Assembly (NCBI GenBank): GCA_023525715.1
Contig: CM042015.1
Span: 90,349,750-90,413,749 of the forward strand
DNA: 64,000 bases
DNA from: Cichorium intybus
Lineage: Eukaryota > Streptophyta > Magnoliopsida > Asterales > Asteraceae
Direction of reading: 5' to 3'
The notes under the pieces are model-generated. The model had not been told where the DNA came from and made no database searches. It saw only the letters and a program-made list of their open reading frames with translations. The translations under genes were made by a program, and so were the position numbers. Positions 1 through 11,400 of the stretch are shown here, one piece after another (the first letter of the stretch is position 1; the number at the start of each line of letters is the position of its first letter).

Positions 1-288
1 ACATTGGTGCGACACAGTCCTATAAGTTTGTATATATGTTGGAGTCTCCCCTCTCTCCATAAGGGCTCTTTTGGAGAGACACTCTTGGGCTCCACATATA
101 TTTACATGGTATCAGAGCCGGTGTCCCGCACCCCCGAACCTCATCGAGCCTACGTCTCTGAGGGGGAGTGTTAGTGTATCCCACATTGGTGCGACACGGT
201 CCTATAAGTTTGTATATATGTTGGAGTCTCCCCTCTCTCCATAAGGGCTCTTTTGGAGAGACACTCTTGGGCTCCACATATATTTACA
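1..288 (+). mobile_element. TRIM/SMART-type miniature LTR retrotransposon, left end cut by the window
   Basis: Two near-identical direct repeats (1-106, lacking its first 14 bases, and 169-288, complete at 120 bp, TGTTAG...TTTACA) flank only 62 bp. The interval opens at 107 with TGGTATCAGAGC, the classic initiator tRNA-Met primer site, and closes with the purine tract AGGGGGAG (161-168) just before the second LTR. A complete copy would be about 302 bp with no coding capacity, which matches the known TRIM/SMART class; such elements are mobilised in trans. The two LTR copies differ by one visible base (gacacAgtcc versus gacacGgtcc). The TSD cannot be checked because the left flank is outside the window. 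Confidence 0.9.
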
Positions 289-1707
289 CTCTACTCTAAT
301 TGTGTCATGAGGATACATAAAAAAGTTTAGTGGCCTATTGAATACAACTAGAAAATAAATGACCTAAAAAACAAATTGTGTACTATTGGTCGCCATTTCA
401 TGACATTAACCCTTAATTTATAGCTAGATATTTTCGGGTGTTTTATCTACAAAATGAAACATTCATTTTAACACGATTCCCTGGTAATTATATATTTAGA
501 TAACCCGTGATATGATAAACCGGGATAACGTTCGTCTGAGCAATGTTTATAGAGGTTGTCAAACAAGATGCAGGGTCATGCGTTCCAAACACGATCGTCC
601 ACAACATGGGAGATGGGACGATGAGTGTAAGTTTTTTGTTGGTGTTTTCCTTCCATGCATACTAAATACTAATTACTGGCTAACTATACGAATATATATA
701 ATTATTAAGGTTAAATTTTTCTAACTATATAAAAACGAGATAATTAAAATTATGTGATTTTGTGAATGCGATTTTCGTTGTCATTCTTCTATCTTCAATA
801 ATATTAAAAAAAAATTCATATTTTAATTTGACCAGTAGCAATCGAGTTGACTTTGACCAATGGATTATGTACACTGATCCGTTATACAACGGAGGCTTCG
901 CCATAATTGAGGTTTCGAATCGATACGTGTTAATATTCTTGCGACTTATTCCAATATTATTTTTGGAGTTACTTCTGTTAAATTTCTTGAAATTGAAAGA
1001 TGATATATAGACATATAGTGAAAATCGAATGTTTAGTTATTGACCAACAAAATAAACTACTCAATGTATTTCTCCACCAATAAAAGCATTACAAACACAA
1101 AATAAGATCTGATGCATGTATAATATATATATCTCATCGTAAATACATCAAATAACTATTAATATTATTTATTAGAACAAAATAAAAAAATAAAAAATAA
1201 AAAAGAAAAGTCATTGTTGTAATCATTCTCTGCGTTGACAATTGAAGATCGAGTTTGTATTATTCCTTTAGGAAAGTTCCTTTTTTGTCTTACAAATTGG
1301 AACATATATAATATGTTTTCTGATATTATTCATAATCGATCTAGAACAACGTTATTCAAAGAAGAGAAAAACTACAAGGAAGATAAAAGGAATGTGATAG
1401 GAAAAACAAGGTAATTAAAGGAAAACACGTAGTAAACAAGGAGTTTTTTTTTCCTTATTTCCGTTTATGTTATATATACTTTAATGTGAGTAAAAGGAAC
1501 CGTTAATAAACATGAAACAAGAATTAATGGAAAACAAAACAATTATAGAAATTCTGGTCAAAGCTCTCCAACTGAAAATCGATATTTCTTTCTTTCATTT
1601 AAAGGCATAGGAACTCTTCCCAAGCGGTATTGGGAGTCTTGGTTCTTTTTTTTTTTTTTTTTTTTTTCTCTTTGTTTAAAAGCCGCCTATGGTAATTAAA
1701 TAATTAA
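289..1707. other. AT-rich intergenic stretch with one exon-like relic
   Basis: No complete gene is seen. Between about 515 and 630 an open stretch reads as cysteine-containing protein (..VYRGCQTRCRVMRSKHDRP..) and ends in a good splice-donor-like GTAAGT at about 627-632. A second open patch near 845-935 (..FDQWIMYTDPLYNGGFAII..) could be another exon. I do not recognise the protein family. Flanking DNA is A/T-rich, with a run of about 22 T at 1646-1667. Confidence 0.3.
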
Positions 1708-1927
1708 TGTTAATTAGCTTGCAGAAAGCAAAGTTGAGAACAATTTGATGAAAAACTCGCTACATTTATTGAGGAAATCATGGCTCTTAAATAACCAATA
1801 AATGCAAAGTAAATGTGCTAATAAGAGAAAACATAATAGACTCCTGAAAAAACTCAAAGTCCCTATAGACCAGGGATTTTATTTGACGATATGTGTTTAA
1901 CAATGTAAACACATTAACGGACCTACA
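1708..1927 (-). repeat. 3' LTR of copia A
   Basis: This 220-bp repeat starts TGTTAATTAG and ends GACCTACA on the plus strand. It pairs with 7952-8172 over its whole length, including the block CAAAGTCCCTATAGACCAGG. It abuts the ATTAA duplication at 1703-1707. Confidence 0.93.
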
Positions 1928-2345
1928 AACCATCCTATAAGCTAACTATGGAACATAGTTAGTTTAAAGACTCTCCTTTACATACTCAAAGCGGCTTCGC
2001 AACCTCATCAACAGCTCAACTTGTAAAGGTTTTGTCATAAGATCTGCCACGTGATCCTTGGTCCTGCAATACTCCAACTCGATTGTTCCAGTTTGAATCA
2101 AATCTCTAAGAAAATGGAACCTCACATCAATATGGCTGCTTCTTCCATGAATTACAAGATTGTTTTCTAACTTGATGGTAGAACTGTTATCACAATATAG
2201 AACAATTCGTTCATGATGAACGCATCCCAATTTCTCTGTAACTCGTCTCAACCAAACCGCTTGACTTGAACAACCTGTTGCTGTAACAAACTCTGCCTCT
2301 GTTGTTGATAGTGTGACAATGGCTGTTTTCTACACAGCCAAGAAA

Positions 2346-2860
2346 CTGCACCTTCACTCATCATAATCACTTAACCCTAGGTGCTTCTTCTATGGTCCAC
2401 ATCTCTCGCATTAGCGCTATCGGTGAAGCCATTGTTGGGAATACAGTAAAAATAGGGTCGTTTATGTAATCACGGACTGCTTCAAGAATCGTGTCAATCA
2501 CTTTCCGAATTTGATATTTCGACCCTATGTTCACGAAATTCAAATCTGGGATAATTCTTGAAGAATCAAACTCAGTATTAGGCACAATAAAGAGTTCACA
2601 GTTTTAGAGAGTTGAGAGAAATCGTGTGTTTTTCGTTATCTCAATTTGAACGTTAATTTGATCGTTTATATCAGAAAAATTGAATCCTAGAAAGTAGGTG
2701 GTTAAAGTCTGATCAGCGTCAGCGTCAGCGTCAGCGTCAGCATCAGCGTCAGCGTCAGCAAGTCAAAGCGTGGCCCCTTGAACAATGTCATCATTAGCGT
2801 GTCCATCAGTGTGAGCGCGTGCTGACACTGATGCTGGTGTTGAAATTTGTTTGTAGTGAA
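2346..2860. other. Foreign block replacing part of the copia A pol region, with a hexamer repeat
   Basis: Between recognisable RT C-terminus (minus strand, ending ..KTPIVPGTQLSKYE.. near 2880) and RNase H (starting ..KQPIVTLSTTEAEF.. near 2340) the expected connection domain is absent. Instead there are about 500 bp unlike copia, containing a CAGCGT hexamer array at 2714-2760 and a 72-codon open stretch at 2367-2585 (minus) that I do not recognise. It could be an insertion with deletion, or a template-switch product. Confidence 0.5.
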
Positions 2861-4535
2861 TCACATACGACAACTCCTTTCTCATATTTGCTAAGTTGGG
2901 TTCCTGGGACAATGGGTGTTTTGACTACTTGATAATCTATCATACCAAAACGTTTGAGTATTTCAGTTGCACAACGTTTCTAACTAGTGAAGTTTACATG
3001 TGAGCCTTGTAAAAATTGGATTCCCAGGAAGTATTTCACTTCTCCCAAATCACTCATATTGAAAGCTTTGCATTCGTGCAACATTTCATCATTGTTTCAT
3101 GTGTAAATGAGATCATCAACAAAGATACTAACAAAGAGGATATTATATCTTTCTTGGTGAACAAAGTTTGTTCATTTGGACATTTTCTGAAAAACTTTTG
3201 TTGTGAAGTACCCTTCTATCTTGTTGAACTAGACATATGGTGCATGTTTCAAGCCATAAAGTGCTTTGTGTAGCTTGTAAACTTTGTTATTTGCTCCCTT
3301 GACCTAAAAGCCCTTTGGTTATTCTACTACATACACTTCCTCATGCAAGAAGGCTGATTTCACACCCAATTGATAAATCTTCTAGTCACGTTGAGCTCCC
3401 AATGCTATGATGGTCCACATAGTTTCAATTCTGGCAAGATGTGCATAACTTCAAGACAGTCTATCTCATACGTCTACGAGTAACCCTTGGCTACTAGCCA
3501 TGTTTTTGCTTTTCTAATTCACCATGCTCATAAATTTTTCTTTTGTATACCCATTTTACCTACTGCTTTGGCCCCCTTTGGAAGATCAACCAAACTTCAT
3601 TTTATTGCTGATTGACATAAACTCATTTTACATTGCTACCCACCAGTGTGTTTCGGTGAGAGATGTATGCATGGGTGTCATGGAGCTGATTTTCTTGTGT
3701 TTTTGGATAAAAATAAAACCACCCAATGTAAATACAAAGGAGATGATATCACTAATCTGTGACTTGCTTTCCAGGGATGGTTCCAGTTATGCTTCATATG
3801 AATCTCGACAATGGTAAATTGGTTTTAATTAATAGGGTATTATGATCCGGTTGCTAAAGGTATATAGATGTGTATTGTCAAATTCATGCAGCAGGTGGGT
3901 AACAAAAGTTGCAATAAAGGAAAACGAGTGAGAAGACGTACATAAAAGGTATGACTATATGCTTCCTCTCTAGATCATGCTATAGGAAAGGAGGCTGCCA
4001 TCAAGTTTAACTTTTTTAATAAAAGGAGGCAGCCATTAAGTTTCAATATATAATCAGAAAACCAACGCATGGGATCATGAAAGCAAGATATTTTTATGTG
4101 GTGTATTGTTAGGCAAATGAGAAAATGATTTATTATTGTTTTGTAGTAAATAAATAAAAAAAGATCGTGACTATGTAAGCAAAAGGCCTCAAGGTTAGAA
4201 AAGATGTTTGGGTGTTTGGGTGTTACAAAATGTAATGACGCTTTTTGGTGGGATTAATGGAAGGGTTAGTTAGTTCTTAGTGAAAACAACCCTTAATACC
4301 ATCTTCATTACAGCAAGACAACAATATGAAGTTTTGAGATTAGTCCCAACAGAATGATAAATGATTCTATAAAAAGATGGAGTAAACTAAAAAAGGTTGA
4401 TGAGAGATAATTAGTTCTTTGTAAAGACATTCTCGTTTGATTGCAACAATGTTCTTGCAATTTGTGGTGATTGCAGACCAAAGTGAAAAACATCTTTGTG
4501 TGATTGAAGTTTGAAGGTTTCAAGTTTTACAAGAC

Positions 4536-4921
4536 TAGGGGGTGTAAACGAGCCAAGCTACTCGGGACCAACTTGTTAAAAGCTCGACTCAAGGTCGAGT
4601 TAAACAAGCCTGAGCCTTGTTTTCAGGCTCGTTTATTAAACGAGCTCGAACCCGAGCCTTACTATCGAGCTCGATATAGGCTGACGAGCCTAAACAACCA
4701 TGTATATTTTTATATAATAAGATTTTTTTATTTTATATATTAATTTAGTAATTTATTAATAAAATATTAATTTATTTATTAATAAGTATTAAACGAGCCG
4801 AGCTCAAGCTCAAGCCCTCTAAATTTAAATAAGCCAAGCTCGAGCTCGAATCCCATGAATTTAAACGAGCCGAGCCCTAGCCTAACCAAGCTCGAGCTCG
4901 GCTTGGTTCATATACACCCTA
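4536..4921. mobile_element. hAT-like MITE, 386 bp
   Basis: The ends are inverted: TAGGGGGTGTA on the left and TACACCCTA on the right. The flanking octamers TACAAGAC and ATCAAGAC agree at 6 of 8 positions, as expected of an aged 8-bp hAT duplication. The interior is rich in CGAGC/GCTCG motifs, which resemble subterminal transposase-binding repeats. No ORF is present. Confidence 0.7.
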
Positions 4922-4966
4922 ATCAAGACTATGATTGGTGTTTTCTTGGTCTAGCTTAAGGGGGTG

Positions 4967-5601
4967 TGTTGAAACATTAAGCTAGACATAGGATTCTTTT
5001 ATAATGTTATTTAATAAGTGTCGTTGAAGAATAGTGATTAAAGTGGCAGTTATAAGTGGAAGTTAATGCCATTATTTCTACCATAATTGCAACAATTATA
5101 GAAAGGGTTGTGATGGCTCTTCTAGAAAGATGCCTTCATAATGATTGTGTTTTGTTGGTGGAATTTTATTTTATTAAAACACATGGCTAACATTTCAAGT
5201 GGTATTCCAGTGGTAGGAGTTGGATTGAATTATCTCACAATTGTGTGTTAAAATGTGACTCCATCATCACACATGAAGTGCAGCTATCATTCAAAGGAAA
5301 ATGGGGCGGTTCTTTCCCATTATCTTTTCTTTAACAAATATATTTGCACATGTTATATATATTAGACATAGTTTTAACGTCTAATAATCACATATCACAT
5401 ATCAAAAAACACACCACCATATAAAGTATATACACATTTCGTTGTATTTTTCCTATTAGCCAAACTTTGTAACACTGCAAACTATAGTGAATTGGTTCTC
5501 TGTGTCCTCCGCCTGTGGTTTTTTCTCGATTTGTATTTACACATAAATCGTTGTGTCTCTCTTATTACTGCCTTGTTTTGATATATTAATCTCATTCCAC
5601 A
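4967..5601 (+). repeat. Copia-type LTR with adjacent polypurine tract
   Basis: A purine tract AAGGGGGTG (4958-4966) sits directly before TGTTGAAACATTAAGC, and the block closes with CTCATTCCACA. These are the boundaries expected of a 3' LTR on the plus strand. No second copy or internal coding region was found, so it is a solo or truncated LTR. The decamer CATTAAGCTA occurs at both borders, so the exact right end is uncertain. Confidence 0.55.
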
Positions 5602-7951
5602 TTAAGCTAATATTTTTTAAGTAATTCGAATCCTTGAGGTGTGCATCCACACCCTCGTTTTTTACTACAGTTCTGTTGAGAGGTCATGATTATTCAAAAG
5701 CAACTATCATAGACTATATATATTCACGTATGTAATCAATCTGATGTAGTTGTGTGTAATTAATAAAAGTACTTTAAGTTTCCTACACAAGTTTTCCCTT
5801 TTCTTCCTATAATTCTTTTTTTCTTCAATGTCTTCTCCAACAGAAGATTCATTATATCCTAAGAAGACACACTTCAAGCTTCTATCATCAAGTTTACTTA
5901 CATGTGTGTGTGCAATGCTACCAAACACACGAAAATGTGACACCAATGATTTGTGCCAGTACAAGACTCCTCGGATGTAATGTTTATAAGCACTGCATTT
6001 GGACATCTGTGTAAGGTGTAATTGGTCTAATTTGATGCCTCGACCCATAATGTTTTCGCATCTTCATATCTAACAATACGCTTGCACCATGTTTAATAGT
6101 GTTCGGTTTTTACGTTCAGCAACTATGTTTTGCTGCGGCTATAAGATGTAGTAAGCTGTATTTGAATTCATTTTTCTTTGCATGTCTCGGCGAAAGCCAT
6201 AAAATTGAACTATCCTCCTCAATCAGTGCGTAAGCACCTAATGATAAAACTAGATTTCTTTTCTACCCTCCTTTTGAAACATAAAAATGATGTAATGCCT
6301 CTGACTTTTCAACTATAAAGTAAACCCCTGTTTTTCTGCTATAGACGTCAATGAAGCATAATATGTACCTTTTGTTACTATTTGAGGTGGGACTAATGGG
6401 GCCACAAATGTCTGAATACACCAAATCGAGTACTTCGCTTGCTCTCCACTTGCTTTTGATTGGAAAGGACTCACGGTGCTGTTTTCCAACAAGACAATGT
6501 TCACAAACTTCGAGAACCTTCTTGAGTGATGGTAAGCCTCAAACAATTTCCCTTATCTCCATGGTCTTTAAACCACTATAGTTTAAATGACCATACCTCC
6601 TCTAGTCCTCTGCCATAACTTTGTAACCTCATTGTCCTTTGCAAAGAAACATTGCTCCTTCTTCACATTCACTTATTTTTCTGTTTGTGCATGCAAGATG
6701 AAAATTCTTGTTAACTCATTGTTGTCTGAATGATTAGACCTTTGGTGGGATGATAAATTTTGAGTACTCCATCTTTAAACAGGATTGCAACACCTTTCTC
6801 TTGTAACTGGCCCAGACTGATGATGTTGCCTTTGAATTTGGGGACGAAAGACACATCCATGATGACGTGACATACATCATTCAAGTAGGTTTTAATGTTA
6901 CCTTTTCCAGCAACATTAAGTCGATGATTATCTCCTAACTTCATAGTTTTCTTGAATTGATAGTTTATACTTGAGAACTTTTTTTCATCACCACACATGT
7001 TATTCGAGCACTCGGAATCCAGAAACAACGCATCTTCCTTCTTATTCTTGTATTGTTCTACATATGACATCAATAACACTTCTTCTTATTCCTGGATGTA
7101 GTTTACTTCTTTATTCCACCCTTGGAACTTATAGGAAAAATGCCCAATATTGTGACATTTATCGCATTCTAACGTTTCTTTGTTATGGACCTTCCTCTGC
7201 TTCTACCTTTTCCTCTTGGCAAAGACTTGCCTCGCCCACACATTCCTTGTCTCTCTTCTATGCATTCCTTGTCTCTCTTCTGATGAGACTTTCAACACCA
7301 ATTCTTCATCGCCTTCGTTGTCTTTCTTAAACTTCTGCTCATGCACTAGAAATGAACTTTGCAATAAATCTACTAACATTTCTTCTATGTTTTTGGACTC
7401 CTCAATTGACAAACAACGTAATTCCACTTCTCTGTTAATGTCCATAAGACTTTTTCCACAATCATGACATCATCCAGAAGTTTTTCACACCCTCGCATTT
7501 CATTAACAATCACAATTACTCTACCAAAGTAATCTGTAACTGACTCACCATTCTTTATAGTTAGAATCTCGAATGTTCGCCTTAGTCTGTTCAACTAAGC
7601 TCTTTTTTACTTTCTCATTGCCTTGATATCTCTCCTTCATAGAGTCCTACTACTCCTTGCTTGTCTTCCTTTTGGTGAATGTCTTCAATATATTCTTATC
7701 TATTGCTGCAAATAAAAATTCTTTGTCTTCAGATCTTTCAATTTTAACTCTGTGTTGTTTTTTAGAGCCTCGGCTTCCACAACAATCCAATATGCCTTAG
7801 AACACAGGAGGTTCTCCATCAAGAGACTCCAATTTTAGTAATCCCCATCAAACTTGGGGATACTTGGCTAAGCAAATTTTGTCCCATTTGAATCCATTGC
7901 CCCTCACAAGTGTTTCACTTTTTCCTGAAGTCAACAGGCTTTGATGTCAAA

Positions 7952-8172
7952 TGTTAATTAGTTTGCAGAAAGCAAAGTAGAGAACAATTGGATGAAAGAC
8001 TCACTACATTTATTGAGGAAATAGTGGTTCATAAATAGCCAATAAAAACAGAGCAAGCATTCTAAAAAGAAAAAGCATAACAGACTCCTAAGAAAACTCA
8101 AAGTCCCTATAGACCAGGGCTTTTATTTGACAACCTGTGTTTTGACGAAGTAAATATATTAACGGTCCTACA
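7952..8172 (-). repeat. 5' LTR of copia A
   Basis: This 221-bp repeat is the partner of 1708-1927. Its right end abuts the second ATTAA duplication (8173-8177). The degenerate primer-binding site lies just left of 7952. Confidence 0.93.
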
Positions 8173-8202
8173 ATTAAGACCTTTGAAAGTATTAGGAGCT
8201 CA

Positions 8203-8365
8203 TTCTTTTGTGGGTAGGGGAGGGGATGATTTGGATAATAAGAAAATCACGATGATTACTTGGAATAACGCTCTCACTAGCATTAACAAATGAGGTATTG
8301 ATATTGGTACTTTAAATGCTCACAACTTGGCGCTTACCGGGAAATGCTTACATGAAATCTTGGCA
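8203..8365 (+). pseudogene. LINE reverse transcriptase scrap
   Basis: From about 8236 the plus strand reads DNKKITMITWNNALTSINK, a stop, then GIDIGTLNAHNLALTGK. This is the pattern of plant L1-type LINE RT C-termini (..W..V......GGLGIGSL...N.ALL.KW). Only about 50 codons remain, with an in-frame stop and a frame problem upstream. Confidence 0.65.
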
Positions 8366-8719
8366 TTAGGGTATCCGGTATCGGTTACATTTATCTTTTA
8401 CTTTTCTTGTAACATCAACATTTTTTGTCACATCCGCATTTAATTAGTATTTTTTATATTTTCTATCAAAAAATTGAATATTTTGTTTTTCTTTTCTACT
8501 CACATTTTAAGTAAAAATAGTTAATATAAAAACAAACAAATTTAATCTAAATTAAAATTTTCATTAATATTAATGTTTTTAGAAACACAATAGACCTAAA
8601 ATTTAAAACTAAAGACAATTTAAAAATAATATAAACTTAAAATCAAAATTAAACAAAACTTAAAATAACTTAAAAATTAAAACAATACATTTCATATATT
8701 TTCATAATATATTCATTCA
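8366..8719. other. AT-rich spacer
   Basis: A strongly A/T-rich stretch of long A and T runs. No gene, repeat or RNA is recognised. Confidence 0.5.
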
Positions 8720-9640
8720 TCTTCAACGTTATGTTGAGTGCCAGTCCGAGAAGATGACTCGTCGGTTGGATCAAAAGATGATGTTGACCCCTCATTGCTT
8801 ATTCTCACTGGGTTTCTCCTTCCTAAGTGTCCCTTCTTCTTGGAATTGCACATGAGATGTAATAGTCAAATAAATTTTATCGAATTTTTTTTCATTTCAT
8901 CAATTCGCTTCATGATACAAGCTTGAAGATATCGCTCTTGCTCGATCACGTCCCATAGGCCTTTCAAACTCGTCATGATCTTCGTTGAGGTAGAGACCGA
9001 CATTTACATCTGAAGACTTTGTAAAATGAGTTTTCGACGTTTTGGATCATTTTGATTCACCTTCCACTCCCGGGACCCCCTTTCATCTCATTGTCGCTCA
9101 GACAATTTCCCAAAAGCCTAATAATTTAAACAAATTTCTGTTATTTTCTATATGGAAAAACCTAAGTGTTTTTTTAGAAAAAAGTTTTATTGCTTTCACC
9201 ACTTTCACGTTGGTTTTAAAATTTTTTAATAAACCATTGAACATCGTTACCTCCTTGTTCACGTCTTGAAATTTTGTAGTTATTGTGACTTTAGATCGAT
9301 ACTTCCAAGCCCCATTTATTGATTAAAAACCTTTCTAATATGCTTCTTGAAATGTTTTTTAGATTGGGTCTTCTCGGCTACGACATCCTAAAAAAGTCGA
9401 CCCAAACTCAAGCTAAAGTGGTTTCTTCTTCGAGGGACAAAAGTTGAGAAGCAGGGGAGTGGTACGTTTTAGGGGTTTTTGAATTTTTCCTTTGTAGCGG
9501 AGCCTCATTGAAATCCAATTTGAATTGTGTTTTAGGGCACGACAGCGGAACCTGAATCGGAGTCGGATTCGTCGGCGTGCTCAGGTTGGGGTTGGGTGAA
9601 ATCGAAACCTGCGAGACACATAATGTTGGGTCACCGCATT
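8720..9640 (-). pseudogene. Dead copy of a PIF/Harbinger-type Myb/SANT-like ORF1 gene
   Basis: On the minus strand, pieces align in order with the gene family seen intact at 28782-30074. First comes an acidic/proline N-terminus (..PEHADESDSDSGSAVVP near 9560). Next is the Myb/SANT-like start SLEEETTLA followed by a stop and VWVDFF (near 9420). Then comes an Asn-rich patch near 9200, and finally a C-terminal ..EFERPMGRDRARA.. motif near 8950 followed by a coiled-coil-like stretch. Stops and frameshifts occur throughout. The protein class is known from plants as ORF1 of PIF/Harbinger transposons or NAM-associated C-terminal proteins. The assignment is by motif order only. Confidence 0.6.
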
Positions 9641-10069
9641 AGGGGGGTGTTCCCTACTGTGGAAAGCCTTCATTGCACCCCATACCGAGTAGTCGAAGGG
9701 GCGTACTTTTAATGACGACAAAGACAATTGCAACGACACCTAGTTGGACACACTGTGGCCGTTAATTCCTTTGACGCCTCTAAAGACATAGATGCTCATG
9801 TCAATATGGTTTTCGCCACTAATGCTAAAGTCACCCCTAATACTTTGTATCAAATATGCCGCTTTCCACTTCTCTTTCTGCGATTCTCCTATCTGCGTGA
9901 AGCTCCCATCGACAACCCTACACAACCGAAGTCGCGATTTGTTGTTGTTCCTCCTTTGTTAACCAGGCAAACACAACCACCACCACCACTGCTCTCCACT
10001 TTTCATATTTCTATTATGAAAAGTACCTATGTATATGCTTACACTTAGAACTACACTTTTTTTTACCAA
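9641..10069. other. Unassigned stretch, less AT-rich than its surroundings
   Basis: Both strands have open stretches here (about 100 codons on plus from 9728, about 60 on minus from 9925). Neither has a recognisable motif. The position next to the dead ORF1 gene suggests it may be transposon DNA, but I cannot support a call. Confidence 0.3.
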
Positions 10070-10341
10070 GGTGCTGTTTGTTTTTGAAGAGGTAAAAGGT
10101 CTGCAGTCTGCGGACCACATCTGCAGACATCTGTAGCTGAAGAGGTGGACCAAATGTCTGCAGTCTGCAAAAAGAAGACTGTTTGTTTTTTAAAAGTCTG
10201 CAGACTGTAAAATAAACTGAAATTTAAATAAACAGAAATTTTTAAACATAAGAGTTTTCAACATTGAAATTTAAACAATTCTAGTTCAAGAACATCGAAA
10301 TATAAGTCATACAACATCAAAAACAATTTTTTTGAAAGTAT

Positions 10342-10478
10342 TCATTCCCTAATTTGCATTAATTGATCTGCAATTTCATCACGTAAATTCACCATATAAT
10401 CTCGGTCCGCTGCATTACCATGTTCTTGAACCTCTTCACCATATAATCTCGTTAGTCCATTGATGCTTTTCACCCATT
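10342..10478 (-). pseudogene. Transposase C-terminus remnant, probably PIF/Harbinger nuclease-like
   Basis: About 45 codons end at a stop at 10342-10344: a WVKSINGLTRLYGEE.. patch followed by ..NAADRDYMVNLRDEIAD. The closing pattern (acidic linker, then LRDEIADQL..) is like the C-termini of plant ALP1/HARBI1-like nucleases. The catalytic domain is missing, consistent with an internally deleted element. Confidence 0.4.
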
Positions 10479-10679
10479 TAAATAAGCTACATATAATCTA
10501 AATAAACCAAATTCAGCAACCAAACAACCAATTTCAGCAGCCAATTTCAAAATCATTATCAATCAGGAAGAAATTCAAAATCATTATCAACAATTAGAAG
10601 CACAAAATCAGCAATAAACAACAACAAAAAACTAATAAAACAACAAGACATTATCAATTTTTGTGAACAAAAAACTAAT

Positions 10680-11040
10680 AACAATTTCAGAATCATTAGT
10701 AATCAGGAACAATTTCAGAAGCATTTCACAACAAGAACAATTTCAGAATCATTTCAACAACAAGCATTTCAGAACAAGCATTTCAGAAGAAGCATTTCAA
10801 TCAGGAACAATTTCAGAAGCATTTCAATTTCAGGAACAATGTTAGTAGCATTTCAATTTCAGGAACAATTTTCGTAATTATTTTCAGTAGAAGAATTTCA
10901 GGAACAATTTTAGTAGCATTTCAACCTAGAAGAATACCGATTTCAGCAGCGATTTCAACAAAAGAAATAAGGAGACAACCAAATTCAGCAGCGATTTCAA
11001 CAAAAGAAATAAGAAGAGAAGCGATTTCAACAAAAGAAAC
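10680..11040. repeat. Minisatellite-like tract of AATTTCAG/AAGCATTTC units
   Basis: Imperfect tandem units of about 20-25 bp (AGGAACAATTTCAGAAGCAT and variants) run from about 10680 to 10925. They are followed by about 37-bp units containing CAGCGATTTCAACAAAAGAA up to 11040. The tract lies inside the class II element. Confidence 0.6.
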
Positions 11041-11400
11041 TTACCAGAGGTGCAGCAACGACAACCGGAGGGAGGAATAAGGAGGCGCCGGAGGTGCGCC
11101 GGTGGGAGGAAGAAGCAGCGGCGGCAAGCAGATGGAGAGAAGCGAACTCGCAAGTCGCAACCAAAAGGATCGATCGGAACAGTCGCATTTTTGTTTAGGG
11201 CACAAGAGCCGGATGTGTGCAGCGACGGGAGGCAGCGACAGCGCCGGAGGAGCGCCGAGGAGCACCGGAGGAGCGCCGAGGAGCGCCGGAGGTGTGGCGG
11301 AGGGAGCAGGCAGGAAGGTCAGGCGGCGATCGAGAGAGAAGAACGGGCAAAGAATACGCGATTTGTTTTTTTAGGGCACGGACGATTTTTGCAGAGGTTA
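11041..11400 (-). other. GC-rich leader-like block with splice donor
   Basis: Base composition jumps to very G/C-rich compared with its neighbours, with short tandem repeats such as GCGCCGGAGGAGC (11240-11300). On the minus strand it ends in GGTAAGTTTC, a good donor. This suggests a non-coding first exon of the transposon transcript. Long open frames on both strands here are arginine/proline-rich and look like composition artefacts. Confidence 0.45.

Larger units (their letters stand above)
3750..5640. other. Secondary insertion inside copia A (spacer, nested LTR and MITE)
   Basis: Copia A coding sequence stops making sense between the RT N-terminal linker (about 3680) and the integrase C-terminus (about 5707), where only a few hundred bases are expected. 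The roughly 1.9 kb here contains a plus-oriented LTR (4967-5601) with its own polypurine tract and a hAT-like MITE (4536-4921). The remainder (3750-4535) is AT-rich with no recognisable gene. Confidence 0.6.
1964..7897 (-). pseudogene. Broken copia gag-pol polyprotein (element A)
   Basis: Gag starts at an ATG at 7897 with stops within the first ten to twenty codons. A zinc-knuckle remnant near 7140 (CDKCHNIGH) lacks its last Cys. The protease patch (6711-7079) reads LDSECSNNMCG, where the copia active site is normally D-S/T-G, so the glycine of the catalytic triplet is replaced. Integrase pieces lie at about 6313-6546 and 5707-6048 (..FRVFGSIAHTHV..FLGYN..). RT resumes near 3600 (..VKWVYK..LVAKGYS..) down to about 2870. 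RNase H lies at 1964-2345 (..TEAEFVTATG..LYCDNSS..DLMTKPLQ). Frameshifts, stops and inserted DNA make it non-functional. Confidence 0.9.
1708..8172 (-). mobile_element. Decayed Ty1/copia LTR retrotransposon A
   Basis: LTRs at 1708-1927 and 7952-8172 (TGTTAATT...CCTACA) are flanked by the identical 5-bp duplication ATTAA (1703-1707 and 8173-8177). This proves both outer ends and a single insertion event. Next to the right (5') LTR, read on the minus strand, lies TTGACATCAAAGCC, a decayed match to the initiator tRNA-Met primer site. Gene order on the minus strand is gag, protease, integrase, RT, RNase H, as in copia. The interior is interrupted by at least two later blocks (about 3750-5640 and 2346-2860) and carries many stops. 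LTR divergence is clear by eye, so the insertion is old. Confidence 0.93.

Noticed and set aside
3016..3817. Plus-strand frames of 85-97 codons in copia A
   Set aside because: The minus strand carries decayed RT here; the plus frames are antisense artefacts.
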